Virus record (IMG/VR): IMGVR_UViG_3300008954_000051 | Span: 1 to 63,520 of that record | Source of the DNA: a virus | DNA length: 63,520 nt | Reading direction: 5' to 3' (one strand) | Shown here: positions 36,001-45,083 of the stretch, in pieces | How the letters are laid out: every line of letters starts with the position of its first letter | How positions within the stretch are numbered: position 1 is the stretch's first letter | Made by a program: the position numbers and the translations under genes | The notes under the pieces: model-generated | What the model saw: only the letters and a program-made list of their open reading frames with translations | The model's database searches: none | Told to the model about the DNA's origin: nothing

Positions 36001-39000
36001 GTTGGTGGCAATCAAGCAAATATATATGCTGATCATATACATGGAACTAGTACGACTACTGGAACATCTACTGCAACAAATTTGGATCTTACTGGAGACA
36101 TAGACACAGAAGGAAGTGTGTTTGTAGGAAGTTCTGTTGCTGGGGCGAAGGATGGCCCTATAAGTATGCAAAAAGTTACCAGTGGCGCCGCCACCTGGGG
36201 CCGCATCGCAGCAGACGAGGTTCTTGCGTCAGGTCCAGGGAAAGGTTTTACGCACACATTTACCTCGGGAGATAATGGGGCATATTATTCAGATTTAGAG
36301 GATGCTTTCAACGACAGCGGGCCCTGTGCTTTCCTTCATAGCGGAGTTAATAATGGATATTTTGCCTCCTCGGGGGTGGGCCCGCTGGTGAACCGTACAT
36401 TAGTTTCATCATCTACTCATGATACTGCTATACTGCTGGCCCTGGGTGGAATAGGAATTAAAAAATCGTTAGAGGTTGATGGGGCCCCAATAATAGTGCC
36501 CCAATCCACAGGCAAGTCGAATGCTATAAACATTCAAACTATTGCTGCAACTCAATATGATATGTACAACGATAATGGTACTAGTACATTTCCCTTATTT
36601 ACAAAGGTCGCCGGCACAAGTACTGTTGATTTCAATGGTGCTGTCCGGAATATTCTGACGGCCGGCACCATTGAGGCTATGGGCGGCAGTAGTGAGATCC
36701 TCGCCCGGCAAAAAATATCAGCCACCGGCGATACTGCCAGCACGGGTATAGTTCAGGCTAAGCGACAATTTCAGGCTAATAATATACTAACCATATCCGC
36801 ACAAGACACGGGCAAGGCGAATCTTGTAAATATTGAAAGTGTTGATGCACAGAGATATTATAGAAACGGCCAAGAAGTTATTGATAGTAATTTAGAGGCC
36901 ACCTTCATGGGCATTAATGTATTTGATAATGGCGCCGGCGGTACCCAAGGCACAATTGCATTGCAAAATAACCTTTATTTGGGGCGCGCCTCCGATGTGG
37001 GGCACATCGGCGTGACCCAGGGCCTTTTTATAAATGATTCATTGGTACTTAATTCGCAGCGCAATTTAACTAATATTGTTGGGATCACCCTCGCTGGAAA
37101 TCTAATTTCTTCAGGCGGACCAATCCTATCAACATGGGGAACAACTGCTACCACCAATGCGATAAAAACAAATAGTGGTCGAATTGTTTCCAACTCAACA
37201 GCTGACAGCGCATTTTATGCTCCTATGGGCGGTATTACTGCAAACAGCTATACTACTGTAGGTGGGTTTGAGGTTATTAATTCAGACGGAGAAATTAATG
37301 TTCCTGTACTAAAGAGTGGGCCGGGAACATCTTTGCTGCAAGCTACCTCGGGTGCTATTGTGTCAACTGATGATGGTCCTATTGTGTCAGATGGCGCGAT
37401 GATTGCAAATAACACGGGAACAGGAACTGCACTTACAGTTACTACAGGAACAATTGATGTAGCAGATTCCACTTCTGCTGATGCTATTAAAGCTACATCT
37501 GGTGGCATAAGTGCAAATACTGGATTTAGCTCTAACGGCGCTCTTATAATAGATTCTCAACCTTCAGGCAATGTCAATATTGGATTTGTTGATAATCTTG
37601 ATACGGCAAACCTCACAACAACTAGTAATGTGAGCATGATAACTACTGGCAACCATGAAGTTGCTATTGAAGGCTCTGAAATTACTAATACATTTGATGG
37701 CACCGGCCGTCTTATTATAAATGCACACAGTACCTCTGGGGGGGTAGAAACTGTACATTTTACGGACACTGGCCCGGCGCAGGTTGCTGCAATCAAGGTG
37801 TCTAAAGATAATCTTGCTGCCGCATTTGCAGATTCTCCAGCCACTCTACAGAGTAGGGTGTCGTTTCAATCAGGAACTAATAACCAAGGGCCCGAATCAT
37901 TTAAATCCCACGCTGGGGGCATGAGTGCGAAGCTCGGTTTTACTGCTAACGGTGTTCTTGTAATAGCTCCTCAGAATAACGGAAGATCGGATCTTCAGAA
38001 TATTGGGGCAATAGGTGCAAATTCCCTAACAATCTCTGGGGCAACTATTATCACCACAGGTCAGCCAGCAGTAAGTGCAGATATTGACAATATTAGAAAT
38101 TTCAAAAGTATTGGAACAACTTCTACCTCGATTGATACTGATGGTGGTATTTCTAGCAAAACTGGATATTGGTCTAATACTGAGCAGATTATAGTGCCCA
38201 CAGCCTCTGGCTCAAACATTAATAATATTAACGACATTTCAGCAAAAACAATTAATATTAATGGATCATCGTTTGTAGATTCTTCTAGAAATATTAGTGC
38301 TTCTTCAATTTCCGGTTCTTTGATAGCGAGTGCTAGTCATATTGATGCATCTGGAGGAAATATACAAACAAGTGGTGTGACAAGAATATCTTCTACTGGA
38401 GCTTTTACTGGCACCGGTCTTGATGTTGGGGCAACTAATATAGATAGTGACGGAGCCGTTAGTGTCGGGGACATACCCGGTGGACTCGGCACTTCTCCTA
38501 TAAGTGTTACAGGCTCCTCTCCGCATAATTCTGCTATTGAAGTATCTCATTCATTTGTGTCCGCCGCATTCTCGGACGCCCCGCCGTCCCCGGGAACCCG
38601 GGCTTCCTTCGCATCGGCCAGCAACGCCACGGGTCCTAACACATTCAGATCTTGGGGTGGTGGCATGAGCGCAAAGACTGGCTTTAGTGCAAACAGCATT
38701 CTAACTATAAATCCGACTATAACAGGAAGATCAAACCTAGAAAAAATTGAGCGAATAAATGCTGTTTCGATTGCAATGGAAGGTGCTTCCACCTCAAATG
38801 TGATTGCTACGTTTACTGAGGGTTTTGGGACCTCAATGGGTAACATCAAACAAATTGGTGGTATGCAAAACGCAGATAATAGCTATCAAGATATGTTGGT
38901 TAAGGGTAAGATTAAAAATTATGGAACACAAACTTTATGGTTGCCTGTGGGAAGTTTTTTCGATATGGCTGGAACAGATCCATCAACGCTATCGACAACA

Positions 39001-39720
39001 GGAGGATCGCAAGCCTCAGGCACTACGGCTCCTCACTATGGATCTCCATATAGCTCTAGAACATTTACCGCACCACAGGCCACAGTTTTCACTCCTGCAA
39101 ATTTTAAGAGTGTTTTTACTGATATTGTATTTCCAACCTCTTGGGCCGGACCAGGAAGTAATGTTTCTGTTATAGGAACATATAGTCTTGACGGAGTTCC
39201 AGACTTTTCTGTTAACACCACACAGCAAGCAGAATTAATGTATACTTTACATTGTGTTAAGAACATGGAACCAACTGGGGTAATTAATGGAACTGCAAAT
39301 TCTCAAACTGTTGCTGAAGGGGTGTGTGTTCAGAGATTGTCAAGCGTTTCTTCATATGGATCCATTAACACACAATATACTGGTCATGATAATCATGCAT
39401 CGGCTAATTGCCATGTTAAGGTTCCCACAAGAGTTGCTAGCAATACTGCAATACCTCTTATCAGCAGCTATCCAGCAGCGGAACAAGATCCTTCTCAATA
39501 TAGGTGGATATTAAGGATTCACAGAAGAGATATTATAGATTCTATAGGTAATGGTTCATCTCCAGCAAAAGCCGGTACTGGACTTGAGGCGTCTGGATTT
39601 ACCAGTTCCGTTGCAGCCACACAAATTAATGCTGGAATCAAATTGATGGGGGTTTCTGTACAATATGAAACTACTCACCTTACTGATACTCCATTGGGCG
39701 ATTATAAGGGATTATCATAA
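33076..39720 (+). CDS. Long repetitive tail fibre
   Basis: A 2214-residue protein whose N-terminus (VFSSDTLNTWREKTNELIKI) resembles the virion-attachment end of marine phage fibres. The rest is Gly/Ser/Thr/Asn-rich beta sequence in diverged repeats. One series (residues ~300-600 and ~870-960) has KIRIWSSGSDTMGFGI, KIRLWTDGSREYGFGM and EYGMGLDLGTG. Another (~1130-1910) has an ILTI-type strand followed by xTGRSNLxNI. Two 58-codon blocks in the second series align without gaps (37792-37965 and 38536-38709). The C-terminal ~300 residues (from about 1910) are unrepeated and may be the tip domain. No chaperone cleavage motif was recognised. Confidence 0.75.
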   Translation: MPTNTKQVANVFSSDTLNTWREKTNELIKIVNAIPGVPIGSLNRRGGVIDGQSDSIASTIGPEGTLLVIAGPSSTFAPSVGVGDYAAHSSWPAGPKSYTLSVNRIASGAWANVELTADKTGINANGISITNGLLTIDVHASDLIGANSNDAVITIGAGDGAASRGTLGDPNIINLWDSQTGLPSINAYGFGVNDQTLGYTSFEQHAFFTKRSRQNTDNPDIQRLFTINATGIFTQSNTFVLTAQTPATGDLYVQGNAHFGTSYNGVVISNNMVQIDTLADANPAIDLTPSTGHTNTTRDTDKIRIWSSGSDTMGFGISADSLDYVATANHVFHSGSTGSLGENAVINSLGIYATTDITAGSDVIATGNVVATNVYVGASEGVVISDQLIEINTASGEPGLAFSTQFDATLNTDKIRLWTDGSREYGFGMRTNILDYMGNNHVFSDANPSAGPEWARINSTGIFSETKVTAATGLVIGLNELSSTELSINSGQSVLGTQVDSDGSSTSRSKLALQGGANVAAIVVDSPTTSAAINPNILEILSGGASANTHGIGRVGGVQTYHAANAHNFYIDVPSEESTRREVLSITHDAITGNIFTQFTSNASFSGDITFSGEVTTTGESILDLVTATDPNGPSTFAHPIHVMGTHINSTSYLTPGGLTPSLTFTGPTYINDPTIDRIDLFNSAAGTIGFGIWKPTNVAAGEGMMLRSKAQGPFGFYHGTILTANIVPDGIETGGYVNAAGGFDTSGNIYNNEQPWFYGSSNTVLLDNPGHISLVGGWTGAASLPGPLGWHSGRIYIETLGAGGTGLNINSISSGSAHVAVGANSEGTGAITLTHGGITMKKGLIIDGSERITQAGKFNATAFELTGSDLELGTGTSLNLFSTTSNLYVGGNAQFGSAASNGVAVLAGVPRSADIINAIDLNHGATTNNEYGMGLDLGTGSVSYHTMNTHSFYIDFVGKEEKMTVNSTGLFVHGVGGNQANIYADHIHGTSTTTGTSTATNLDLTGDIDTEGSVFVGSSVAGAKDGPISMQKVTSGAATWGRIAADEVLASGPGKGFTHTFTSGDNGAYYSDLEDAFNDSGPCAFLHSGVNNGYFASSGVGPLVNRTLVSSSTHDTAILLALGGIGIKKSLEVDGAPIIVPQSTGKSNAINIQTIAATQYDMYNDNGTSTFPLFTKVAGTSTVDFNGAVRNILTAGTIEAMGGSSEILARQKISATGDTASTGIVQAKRQFQANNILTISAQDTGKANLVNIESVDAQRYYRNGQEVIDSNLEATFMGINVFDNGAGGTQGTIALQNNLYLGRASDVGHIGVTQGLFINDSLVLNSQRNLTNIVGITLAGNLISSGGPILSTWGTTATTNAIKTNSGRIVSNSTADSAFYAPMGGITANSYTTVGGFEVINSDGEINVPVLKSGPGTSLLQATSGAIVSTDDGPIVSDGAMIANNTGTGTALTVTTGTIDVADSTSADAIKATSGGISANTGFSSNGALIIDSQPSGNVNIGFVDNLDTANLTTTSNVSMITTGNHEVAIEGSEITNTFDGTGRLIINAHSTSGGVETVHFTDTGPAQVAAIKVSKDNLAAAFADSPATLQSRVSFQSGTNNQGPESFKSHAGGMSAKLGFTANGVLVIAPQNNGRSDLQNIGAIGANSLTISGATIITTGQPAVSADIDNIRNFKSIGTTSTSIDTDGGISSKTGYWSNTEQIIVPTASGSNINNINDISAKTININGSSFVDSSRNISASSISGSLIASASHIDASGGNIQTSGVTRISSTGAFTGTGLDVGATNIDSDGAVSVGDIPGGLGTSPISVTGSSPHNSAIEVSHSFVSAAFSDAPPSPGTRASFASASNATGPNTFRSWGGGMSAKTGFSANSILTINPTITGRSNLEKIERINAVSIAMEGASTSNVIATFTEGFGTSMGNIKQIGGMQNADNSYQDMLVKGKIKNYGTQTLWLPVGSFFDMAGTDPSTLSTTGGSQASGTTAPHYGSPYSSRTFTAPQATVFTPANFKSVFTDIVFPTSWAGPGSNVSVIGTYSLDGVPDFSVNTTQQAELMYTLHCVKNMEPTGVINGTANSQTVAEGVCVQRLSSVSSYGSINTQYTGHDNHASANCHVKVPTRVASNTAIPLISSYPAAEQDPSQYRWILRIHRRDIIDSIGNGSSPAKAGTGLEASGFTSSVAATQINAGIKLMGVSVQYETTHLTDTPLGDYKGLS
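37792..37965 (+). repeat. Tail fibre repeat, copy A
   Basis: 58 codons aligning without gaps with copy B at 38536-38709; shared blocks include GGMSAK, GF.AN and an AF.D.P segment. About half the residues are identical by my count. Confidence 0.75.
38536..38709 (+). repeat. Tail fibre repeat, copy B
   Basis: Second copy of the 58-codon block. It carries a GC-rich island around 38575-38615 (with two CCCGGG sites) that copy A lacks. Confidence 0.75.
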
Positions 39721-40068
39721 ATGGCTAGAACGATAAATTTAATTGTGGATCAAGGAACAGATTGGTCGGCTAATTTGGTGGCTAGAACTTTGGATGATTC
39801 TTCTGTATTAAATCTTGCAGCATATACCAAAGGTCAAGCCCAAATTAGAAAAGCATATACATCGACCGCCCATACTGCAAATATTGTTGTAGATATACAT
39901 CAAGCCAATACATCAGGCCTCGTAATTTTATCTTTGCCGAATGCAACTACTTCAGATATTGTGGCTGGACGATACCTATATGATGTTGAAATAGTAGATA
40001 GCAGTAGTAAAATATTTCGTATATTTGAAGGGTTTGTTGATGTTCAGCCAGAAATCACAAAATATTAG
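39721..40068 (+). CDS. Small beta-rich structural protein
   Basis: A 115-residue protein starting directly after the fibre stop. Pattern: INLIVDQGTDWSANLVARTL, a lipocalin/Ig-like series of strands, and the close YLYDVEIVDSSSKIFRIFEG then FVDVQPEITKY. The shape (polymerisation-blocking-type YDVEI strand and a final G.V.V.PE) resembles the small beta domains at the N-terminus of lactococcal-type BppU baseplate proteins and small fibre-associated proteins of marine T4-like phages. I infer a structural role, possibly fibre attachment. No T4 symbol can be given. Confidence 0.65.
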   Translation: MARTINLIVDQGTDWSANLVARTLDDSSVLNLAAYTKGQAQIRKAYTSTAHTANIVVDIHQANTSGLVILSLPNATTSDIVAGRYLYDVEIVDSSSKIFRIFEGFVDVQPEITKY

Positions 40069-40081
40069 ATAAGGTATAAAA

Positions 40082-41083
40082 ATGGCAAGTCCTACTACAA
40101 GAGCAGAATTGTCTAACTGGTGTCTTAGAAAATTAGGATCGCCAGTAATAGATATTAATGTAGATGAAGATCAAGTTTCGGATCGTATTGATGAGGCGTT
40201 CCAATGGTATTATGATTATCATTATGATGCTGTGGAGAAGGTATATGAAAAGTTTGAGATAAATTATTCGATACTAAAATTTGCTGATTCTATGACTACG
40301 TTTATGGATGGCATTGTAGCCGACACTAAAATTCCTATGGATGCTCCCCCTGGTTTTGAAGATACAGCAAATCTTACTGGGCTAACAGTTGTTGACATTC
40401 ATCCAACCAATCCTAATTGGATATATATCAAGTGGGATAAAGATACTGCTATACCTAGAACTGGAAATTGGTTGAATAATGCTGGGGTACTTTCACCCGC
40501 AATTTCTGGATTTTCTTCAGGTTCATTGGATACTCAATATGTAGAAATTCCTGACAATATTATAGGGATCACTAGAATATACAAACCAACTACAAGCAGT
40601 ATTGGTATGTGGGACATTAGATACCAAATGCGGTTGAGTGATTTAACCACTTTTGGATCATATACGGGAGGGTATCAATTACTTTCTTATGAAATGAGAA
40701 TGAAAAACATAGCTTTGATCGAAGAGCTTCTTACTGGAGAAATACCTATTCGGTATAATCGTCATTTAAACAAACTGTTCATTGATTGGGATTGGCCAAA
40801 TGATGCGATTCGGGGAGAGTTTATTATCATAGAGGCTTCCAAAATTATAGATCCGAACACTTATTCAGACACTTATAATGATCGGTGGTTAAAAGAATTT
40901 GCTACTGCTTTAATTAAAGAACAATGGGGAATTAATTTATCTAAGTTTGATGGTGTGCAACTTCCTGGCGGAGTTACTTTAAATGGTCGAACTATATTGG
41001 AAGACGCAAAGGCCGAAATCGACAAGCTTAAAGAGGAGTTGTCTCTTCGTTACGAGCTTCCTGTCGATTTTATGATGGCGTAA
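40082..41083 (+). CDS. 13: Neck protein gp13
   Basis: A 333-residue protein; T4 gp13 is 309. gp13 closes the filled head and joins it to the tail. The N-terminal signature TRAELSNWCLRKLGSPVIDI, then NVDEDQVSDRIDEAFQWYYD, then YHYDAVEK corresponds to the T4 segment with LKDVILRRLGAPI and EYHFDGV. The C-terminus (WLKEFATALIKEQWGINLSK, then GVTLNGRTILEDAKAEIDKL) is typical of marine gp13. It is followed directly by gp14, as in T4. Ribosome-binding site AAGG upstream, ATG at 40082. Confidence 0.9.
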   Translation: MASPTTRAELSNWCLRKLGSPVIDINVDEDQVSDRIDEAFQWYYDYHYDAVEKVYEKFEINYSILKFADSMTTFMDGIVADTKIPMDAPPGFEDTANLTGLTVVDIHPTNPNWIYIKWDKDTAIPRTGNWLNNAGVLSPAISGFSSGSLDTQYVEIPDNIIGITRIYKPTTSSIGMWDIRYQMRLSDLTTFGSYTGGYQLLSYEMRMKNIALIEELLTGEIPIRYNRHLNKLFIDWDWPNDAIRGEFIIIEASKIIDPNTYSDTYNDRWLKEFATALIKEQWGINLSKFDGVQLPGGVTLNGRTILEDAKAEIDKLKEELSLRYELPVDFMMA

Positions 41084-41102
41084 CTGTTGGAAGGAATAAA
41101 AA

Positions 41103-41783
41103 ATGCCTACCAATGTTTATGTTAATAATTTTTCAAATCAGAATGAACAGAGTCTGATTGAAGATTTAATAATAGAGTCTATAAAATTTTATGGTACTGA
41201 TATATACTGGTTGCCTCGGACTCTTGTGGAACAGGATGCGGTGTATGGAGAGGATAGATTGTCCCGGTTCAATTCAGCAATTGGATTTGAAGTGTACATC
41301 AAAAATGTAGAGGGTTTTGAGGGTGAGGGCGATTTTCTTTCTAGATTTGGTTTAGAGATTCGTGATCAAATTACATTCACCACAAGCATACGTCGGTTTC
41401 GACAGGTGGCGGGTCCTAGGGACTACAGTACAGATAAGATACGACCTAATGAGGGGGATTTAATTTGGTTTCCATTGGCTAGAGAAGGAACGGGCCATAT
41501 GTTTGAAATTAAATTTGTGGAGCATGAGGCGATGTTTTATCCTTTAGGAACACTTCCTGTTTATGATCTTAGATGCGAATCTTTTGTTTATAGTAATGAG
41601 GTTATTGCTACCGGAATTAAAGACATAGATCATCTATATAATATAACAGCACAAGATTACTTAGTTCCAGAGGGAACAACCACTACAGAACTTCCTTCTG
41701 GTCCTGGAGATGATAATGTGGATATTCAAAATGAAGCAAATACTATTTTAGACACATCGTCAAATCCATTTGGAGACTTTTAA
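41103..41783 (+). CDS. 14: Neck protein gp14
   Basis: A 226-residue protein; T4 gp14 is 256. It joins gp13 in the head-closing neck. Seen are NEQSLIEDLIIESIKFYGTD, YWLPRTLVEQDAVYGED, FLSRFGLEIRDQITFT and RPNEGDLIWFPLAREG, all matching the family pattern, plus the end block LPVYDLRCESFVYSNE. GGAAGGAAT precedes the ATG. It sits between gp13 and gp15. Confidence 0.92.
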   Translation: MPTNVYVNNFSNQNEQSLIEDLIIESIKFYGTDIYWLPRTLVEQDAVYGEDRLSRFNSAIGFEVYIKNVEGFEGEGDFLSRFGLEIRDQITFTTSIRRFRQVAGPRDYSTDKIRPNEGDLIWFPLAREGTGHMFEIKFVEHEAMFYPLGTLPVYDLRCESFVYSNEVIATGIKDIDHLYNITAQDYLVPEGTTTTELPSGPGDDNVDIQNEANTILDTSSNPFGDF

Positions 41784-41785
41784 TT

Positions 41786-42973
41786 ATGTTAGGAACCACT
41801 TTTTCACATGGCATCATTAGGTCATATGTTGTGGCTTTTGGTACTTTATTTAACAATATCTCCATCAATAGACCGAGTGATACTTTTGGTATGAGTCAGA
41901 ATGTAAGGGTTCCAATTTCATATGGACCTAAAGAGCGATGGATGGTTCGATTGACTCAGGACCCAAATTTAGATCGTGATGTGTCTATAACACTTCCCCG
42001 AATATCTTATGAACTCATGTCAACAGTATATGCTCCAGATCGAAAACTCAACACTATGCAAAAAGTGACTTTACCTTCATTGGTAGACTCTGGCAAGGCG
42101 ATGTCTGGATTTTCAGCGGTTCCATATGATTTTGCGTTTACACTTAGCATAATGGCAAGAACTAATGCGGACGCTTCTGCTATAGTTGAACAAATTTTAC
42201 CATATTTTACCCCAGAGTTTACTCTCACAATAAAAAATATGACGGCCGTGGGTGTAGATGTTGATGCCCCAATTATATTGAATAGTATAAATAAAGAGGA
42301 TATGTGGGAAGGATCTTTTGATGAAAGAAGAGCGATTATTTGGACGCTAGATTTTACTCTGAAGGGGCTATTTTATGGTCCTATTAAAGAATCTAAGATC
42401 ATTAAAAGAGCATATGTCGATTTCTTTAATGCAACATCATCGAGTTTGCTAACCGGAAATGTTAATTCTATAGGAACTGGCCTCACATTACAACAATTTC
42501 AATTACCAAAGAAAATAGCATCCCCTATTGATAACATATATCAAGGAGGTAAGGTTACTATTTTGGCCGGACCCGGTTCAGGAGATGTGAGAAATATTGT
42601 AAGCTATGATGGAACCAATCGTCTTGTTACAGTAAGTACAAATTTTTCAGAAACCCCCAACACACTATCATCATTTAGTTTAGAGTATCTTCCTCCATTG
42701 GCTCCTGCATCTGCTTTTACCGAAGCAGAAATTGCAGGGAGTAAAATTGTAGCTAGGGTTACTGTTGAACCTGGAGTAGATGCCACAAACTTTCTACCCA
42801 CGACAGATAGGACCGCAACATTGGCCCTGGAGGACATCTCAGCTAATATGGAATATGGTTATGTTACTACCATACAAAGTGCAAATTCAACAGGAGGAAT
42901 ATCTCCAATTGATTTGGGATTTATAGATCCTTTTGGGAACTTTGGTAGTGGAGAGGTAGGGGGAGGAATGTGA
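41786..42973 (+). CDS. 15: Tail terminator / sheath-stabilising protein gp15
   Basis: A 395-residue protein; T4 gp15 is 272. gp15 caps the sheath and tube and binds the neck. The N-terminal 220 residues match the family: FSHGIIRSYVVAFGTLFNNI, VRVPISYGPKERWMVRL, LPRISYELMS, AIVEQILPYFTPEFTLTIKN, and RRAIIWTLDFTLKGLFYGPI. The last ~160 residues form an extra beta-rich region absent from T4. Its stop overlaps the start of gp16. Confidence 0.9.
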   Translation: MLGTTFSHGIIRSYVVAFGTLFNNISINRPSDTFGMSQNVRVPISYGPKERWMVRLTQDPNLDRDVSITLPRISYELMSTVYAPDRKLNTMQKVTLPSLVDSGKAMSGFSAVPYDFAFTLSIMARTNADASAIVEQILPYFTPEFTLTIKNMTAVGVDVDAPIILNSINKEDMWEGSFDERRAIIWTLDFTLKGLFYGPIKESKIIKRAYVDFFNATSSSLLTGNVNSIGTGLTLQQFQLPKKIASPIDNIYQGGKVTILAGPGSGDVRNIVSYDGTNRLVTVSTNFSETPNTLSSFSLEYLPPLAPASAFTEAEIAGSKIVARVTVEPGVDATNFLPTTDRTATLALEDISANMEYGYVTTIQSANSTGGISPIDLGFIDPFGNFGSGEVGGGM

Positions 42974-43413
42974 TGAGTATTGATAATAAAGATGTGATTA
43001 GAGAAATAATAGACGACACTATGGCTCCATTGAAAACTGTTGCCTCAGAAATTAAAAATATGGAACCTGATTCTAATGCTGTTATTGACGCTAATAATAA
43101 AAATGATGATACTGATGTTGATTATAACTTCATTAGGGGAAATTTAAAAGAGCTTGTAGATAAAGGCAACGAAGCTTTAGATGGAATTTTAGAGTTGGCT
43201 CAAGAGAGTGAACACCCAAGAGCATATGAAGTGGTCGGCCAATTGATAAAGACTTTGGCGGATGCGAATAAAGACATAATGGATCTCCAAAAAAATGTCA
43301 AGAGTGTTAAGGGAATTTCAGGAAAAGGACCCAATAAAGTTACTAATGCACTTTTTGTGGGAAGCACTCATGATTTACAAAAAATGATAAAGCAAGAGTC
43401 TTCTAAGGATTAA
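42973..43413 (+). CDS. 16: Terminase small subunit gp16
   Basis: A protein of about 146 residues (T4 gp16 164), mostly helical, with a central coiled-coil pair as in the ring-forming small terminase: YNFIRGNLKELVDKGNEALD, then HPRAYEVVGQLIKTLADANK and DIMDLQKNVKSVKG. It recognises DNA and stimulates the large subunit. I take ATG at 42973, overlapping the gp15 stop (TGATG), with GGGAGGA at 42961-42967; a GTG at 42970 is equally in frame. The TAATG at 43411-43415 couples it to gp17. Confidence 0.85.
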   Translation: MSIDNKDVIREIIDDTMAPLKTVASEIKNMEPDSNAVIDANNKNDDTDVDYNFIRGNLKELVDKGNEALDGILELAQESEHPRAYEVVGQLIKTLADANKDIMDLQKNVKSVKGISGKGPNKVTNALFVGSTHDLQKMIKQESSKD

Positions 43414-45053
43414 TGGTGTCGAATATTCAGGCTGAAACTAAAACGGGATATTTGGGAAATCCTTTACTTAAAGGGGTGGGGTTAAATGTAGAGTGGACTC
43501 CAGACACCATAGAAGAGTATATTAAATGTTCTAAAGATCCTGTATATTTTGTCCAAAGATATGTTAAAATTGTTCACCTAGATCGAGGATTAGTTCCCTT
43601 TGATTTGTGGCCATTTCAAGAAAATATGGTAAAGACTTTTCATGAGAATAGATTTACTATTGCTAAACTCCCAAGACAGTCTGGAAAAACAACTACAGTC
43701 ATTGCATATTTTTTATGGTTCATTCTTTTTAATGAAGATGTGACAATTGCGATCTTGGCGAATAAGGGTTCTTTGGCAAGAGATATTTTGGGAAGACTTC
43801 AATTAGCGTATGAAAATCTTCCGGGATTTCTTCAACAAGGAATTAAAGTTTGGAATCGAGGCGATATTCATTTAGAGAATGGTTCTAAAGTAATTGCTGC
43901 CTCTACCTCGTCAAGTGCAATTCGTGGTGGTTCTTATAATATGATTCTTTTAGATGAATTTGCATTTGTTCCAAAAAATATTGCCGAAGAGTTTTTTAGT
44001 TCTGTATATCCAACAATATCTTCTGGTGCTTCAACTAAAGTGATTATTGTAAGCACACCTTGTGGTATGAATCATTTTTATAAGTTGTGGACAGATTCTT
44101 GTGAAAATAGAAATCATTATGTTCCAATTGAAGTGCATTGGTCTGAAGTTCCAGGAAGAGATGTGAAGTGGAAACAAGAAACGATTGCCAACACCAGTAA
44201 GGATCAGTTTCGGCAAGAATTTGAATGTGAATTTATAGGATCGGTCAATACTTTAATTACACCTGCGAAGCTGAGAACACTAGCGTATGTATCTCCAATA
44301 GAAGCTCGCAGCGGTCTTGATATATATGAACTCCCCAAAGAGGATCGGATTTATACGATGGTGTGTGATGTTTCTCATGGAGAGGGGTTAGATTATTCTG
44401 CATTCTCTGTTATAGACTCAACCGAATTGCCATACAAACAGGTGGCAAAATATCGTAGTAGTAATATATCCCCATTGTTATATCCTAATATAATAATTGA
44501 TGTTGCCAATAAATATAACGAGGCCTATGTTTTGGTGGAGACCAATGACATAGGGCAGCAAGTGGGCGAAATCTTACATGGAGACCTTGAATATGAGAAC
44601 TTAATGATGCTTTCAACAAGAGGTCGGGCCGGGCAAGTATTGACTGGAGGATTTGGTCCTGGAAAATCTCATGTTGGAATTAGAACGTCTAAAAAGGTAA
44701 AGCAAATTGGGTGTCAGAATCTCAAAAATTTAATCGAAGATGAACAACTTATTGTACAAGATTTTGATACTATTTCAGAGATGACTTCTTTTGTGGCAAA
44801 AGGAACATCATATCAAGCAGAACCTGGATATTATGATGATCTTGTAATGACGCTGGTTCTTTTTAGCTGGGTTGCACTACAGCCATATTTCAAAGAGATG
44901 AATGATGTTGATGTTAGAAAAAGACTATATGATAACAAAATGCAGGTGATAGAAGATGATGTACTGCCCTTTGGGTTTACGGATGATGGGGTAACGATAG
45001 AAGATAAATATGTGGATAATGATGGACAAGTATGGCACGTGGTTGACCCATGA
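43413..45053 (+). CDS. 17: Terminase large subunit gp17
   Basis: A 546-residue DNA-packaging motor (T4 gp17 610). The ATPase domain carries Walker A LPRQSGKTT (~86-94), Walker B MILLDEFAF (~176-184) with its catalytic Glu, and the coupling motif VSTPCG (~215). The RNase-H-like nuclease follows with CDVSHGEGLDYSAF (~317, first Asp), VLVETNDIGQ (~373) and the last acidic site GYYDDLVMTLVLFSW (~472). It acts on concatemeric DNA at the portal. No intein or insertion is seen. The 86-base gap after it holds a late promoter for the sheath. Confidence 0.96.
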   Translation: MVSNIQAETKTGYLGNPLLKGVGLNVEWTPDTIEEYIKCSKDPVYFVQRYVKIVHLDRGLVPFDLWPFQENMVKTFHENRFTIAKLPRQSGKTTTVIAYFLWFILFNEDVTIAILANKGSLARDILGRLQLAYENLPGFLQQGIKVWNRGDIHLENGSKVIAASTSSSAIRGGSYNMILLDEFAFVPKNIAEEFFSSVYPTISSGASTKVIIVSTPCGMNHFYKLWTDSCENRNHYVPIEVHWSEVPGRDVKWKQETIANTSKDQFRQEFECEFIGSVNTLITPAKLRTLAYVSPIEARSGLDIYELPKEDRIYTMVCDVSHGEGLDYSAFSVIDSTELPYKQVAKYRSSNISPLLYPNIIIDVANKYNEAYVLVETNDIGQQVGEILHGDLEYENLMMLSTRGRAGQVLTGGFGPGKSHVGIRTSKKVKQIGCQNLKNLIEDEQLIVQDFDTISEMTSFVAKGTSYQAEPGYYDDLVMTLVLFSWVALQPYFKEMNDVDVRKRLYDNKMQVIEDDVLPFGFTDDGVTIEDKYVDNDGQVWHVVDP

Positions 45054-45071
45054 GTCCTCTCAAGATGTGAT

Positions 45072-45083
45072 TATTTATAAATA
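45072..45083 (+). promoter_or_regulatory. Late promoter box before the sheath gene (palindromic)
   Basis: TATAAATA at 45076-45083, 56 bases before the sheath ATG. It is part of the perfect palindrome TATTTATAAATA, so the same box reads on the minus strand. Confidence 0.65.

Noticed and set aside
42286-42293. Exact TATAAATA inside gp15
   Set aside because: The next gene start is about 680 bases away and the octamer encodes ordinary gp15 residues; probably chance in AT-rich DNA.
43413-45053. Possible intein or intron in the large terminase or other core genes
   Set aside because: Motif order and lengths are normal in gp17, gp20, gp23, gp46 and UvsW; no splicing-domain sequence seen.
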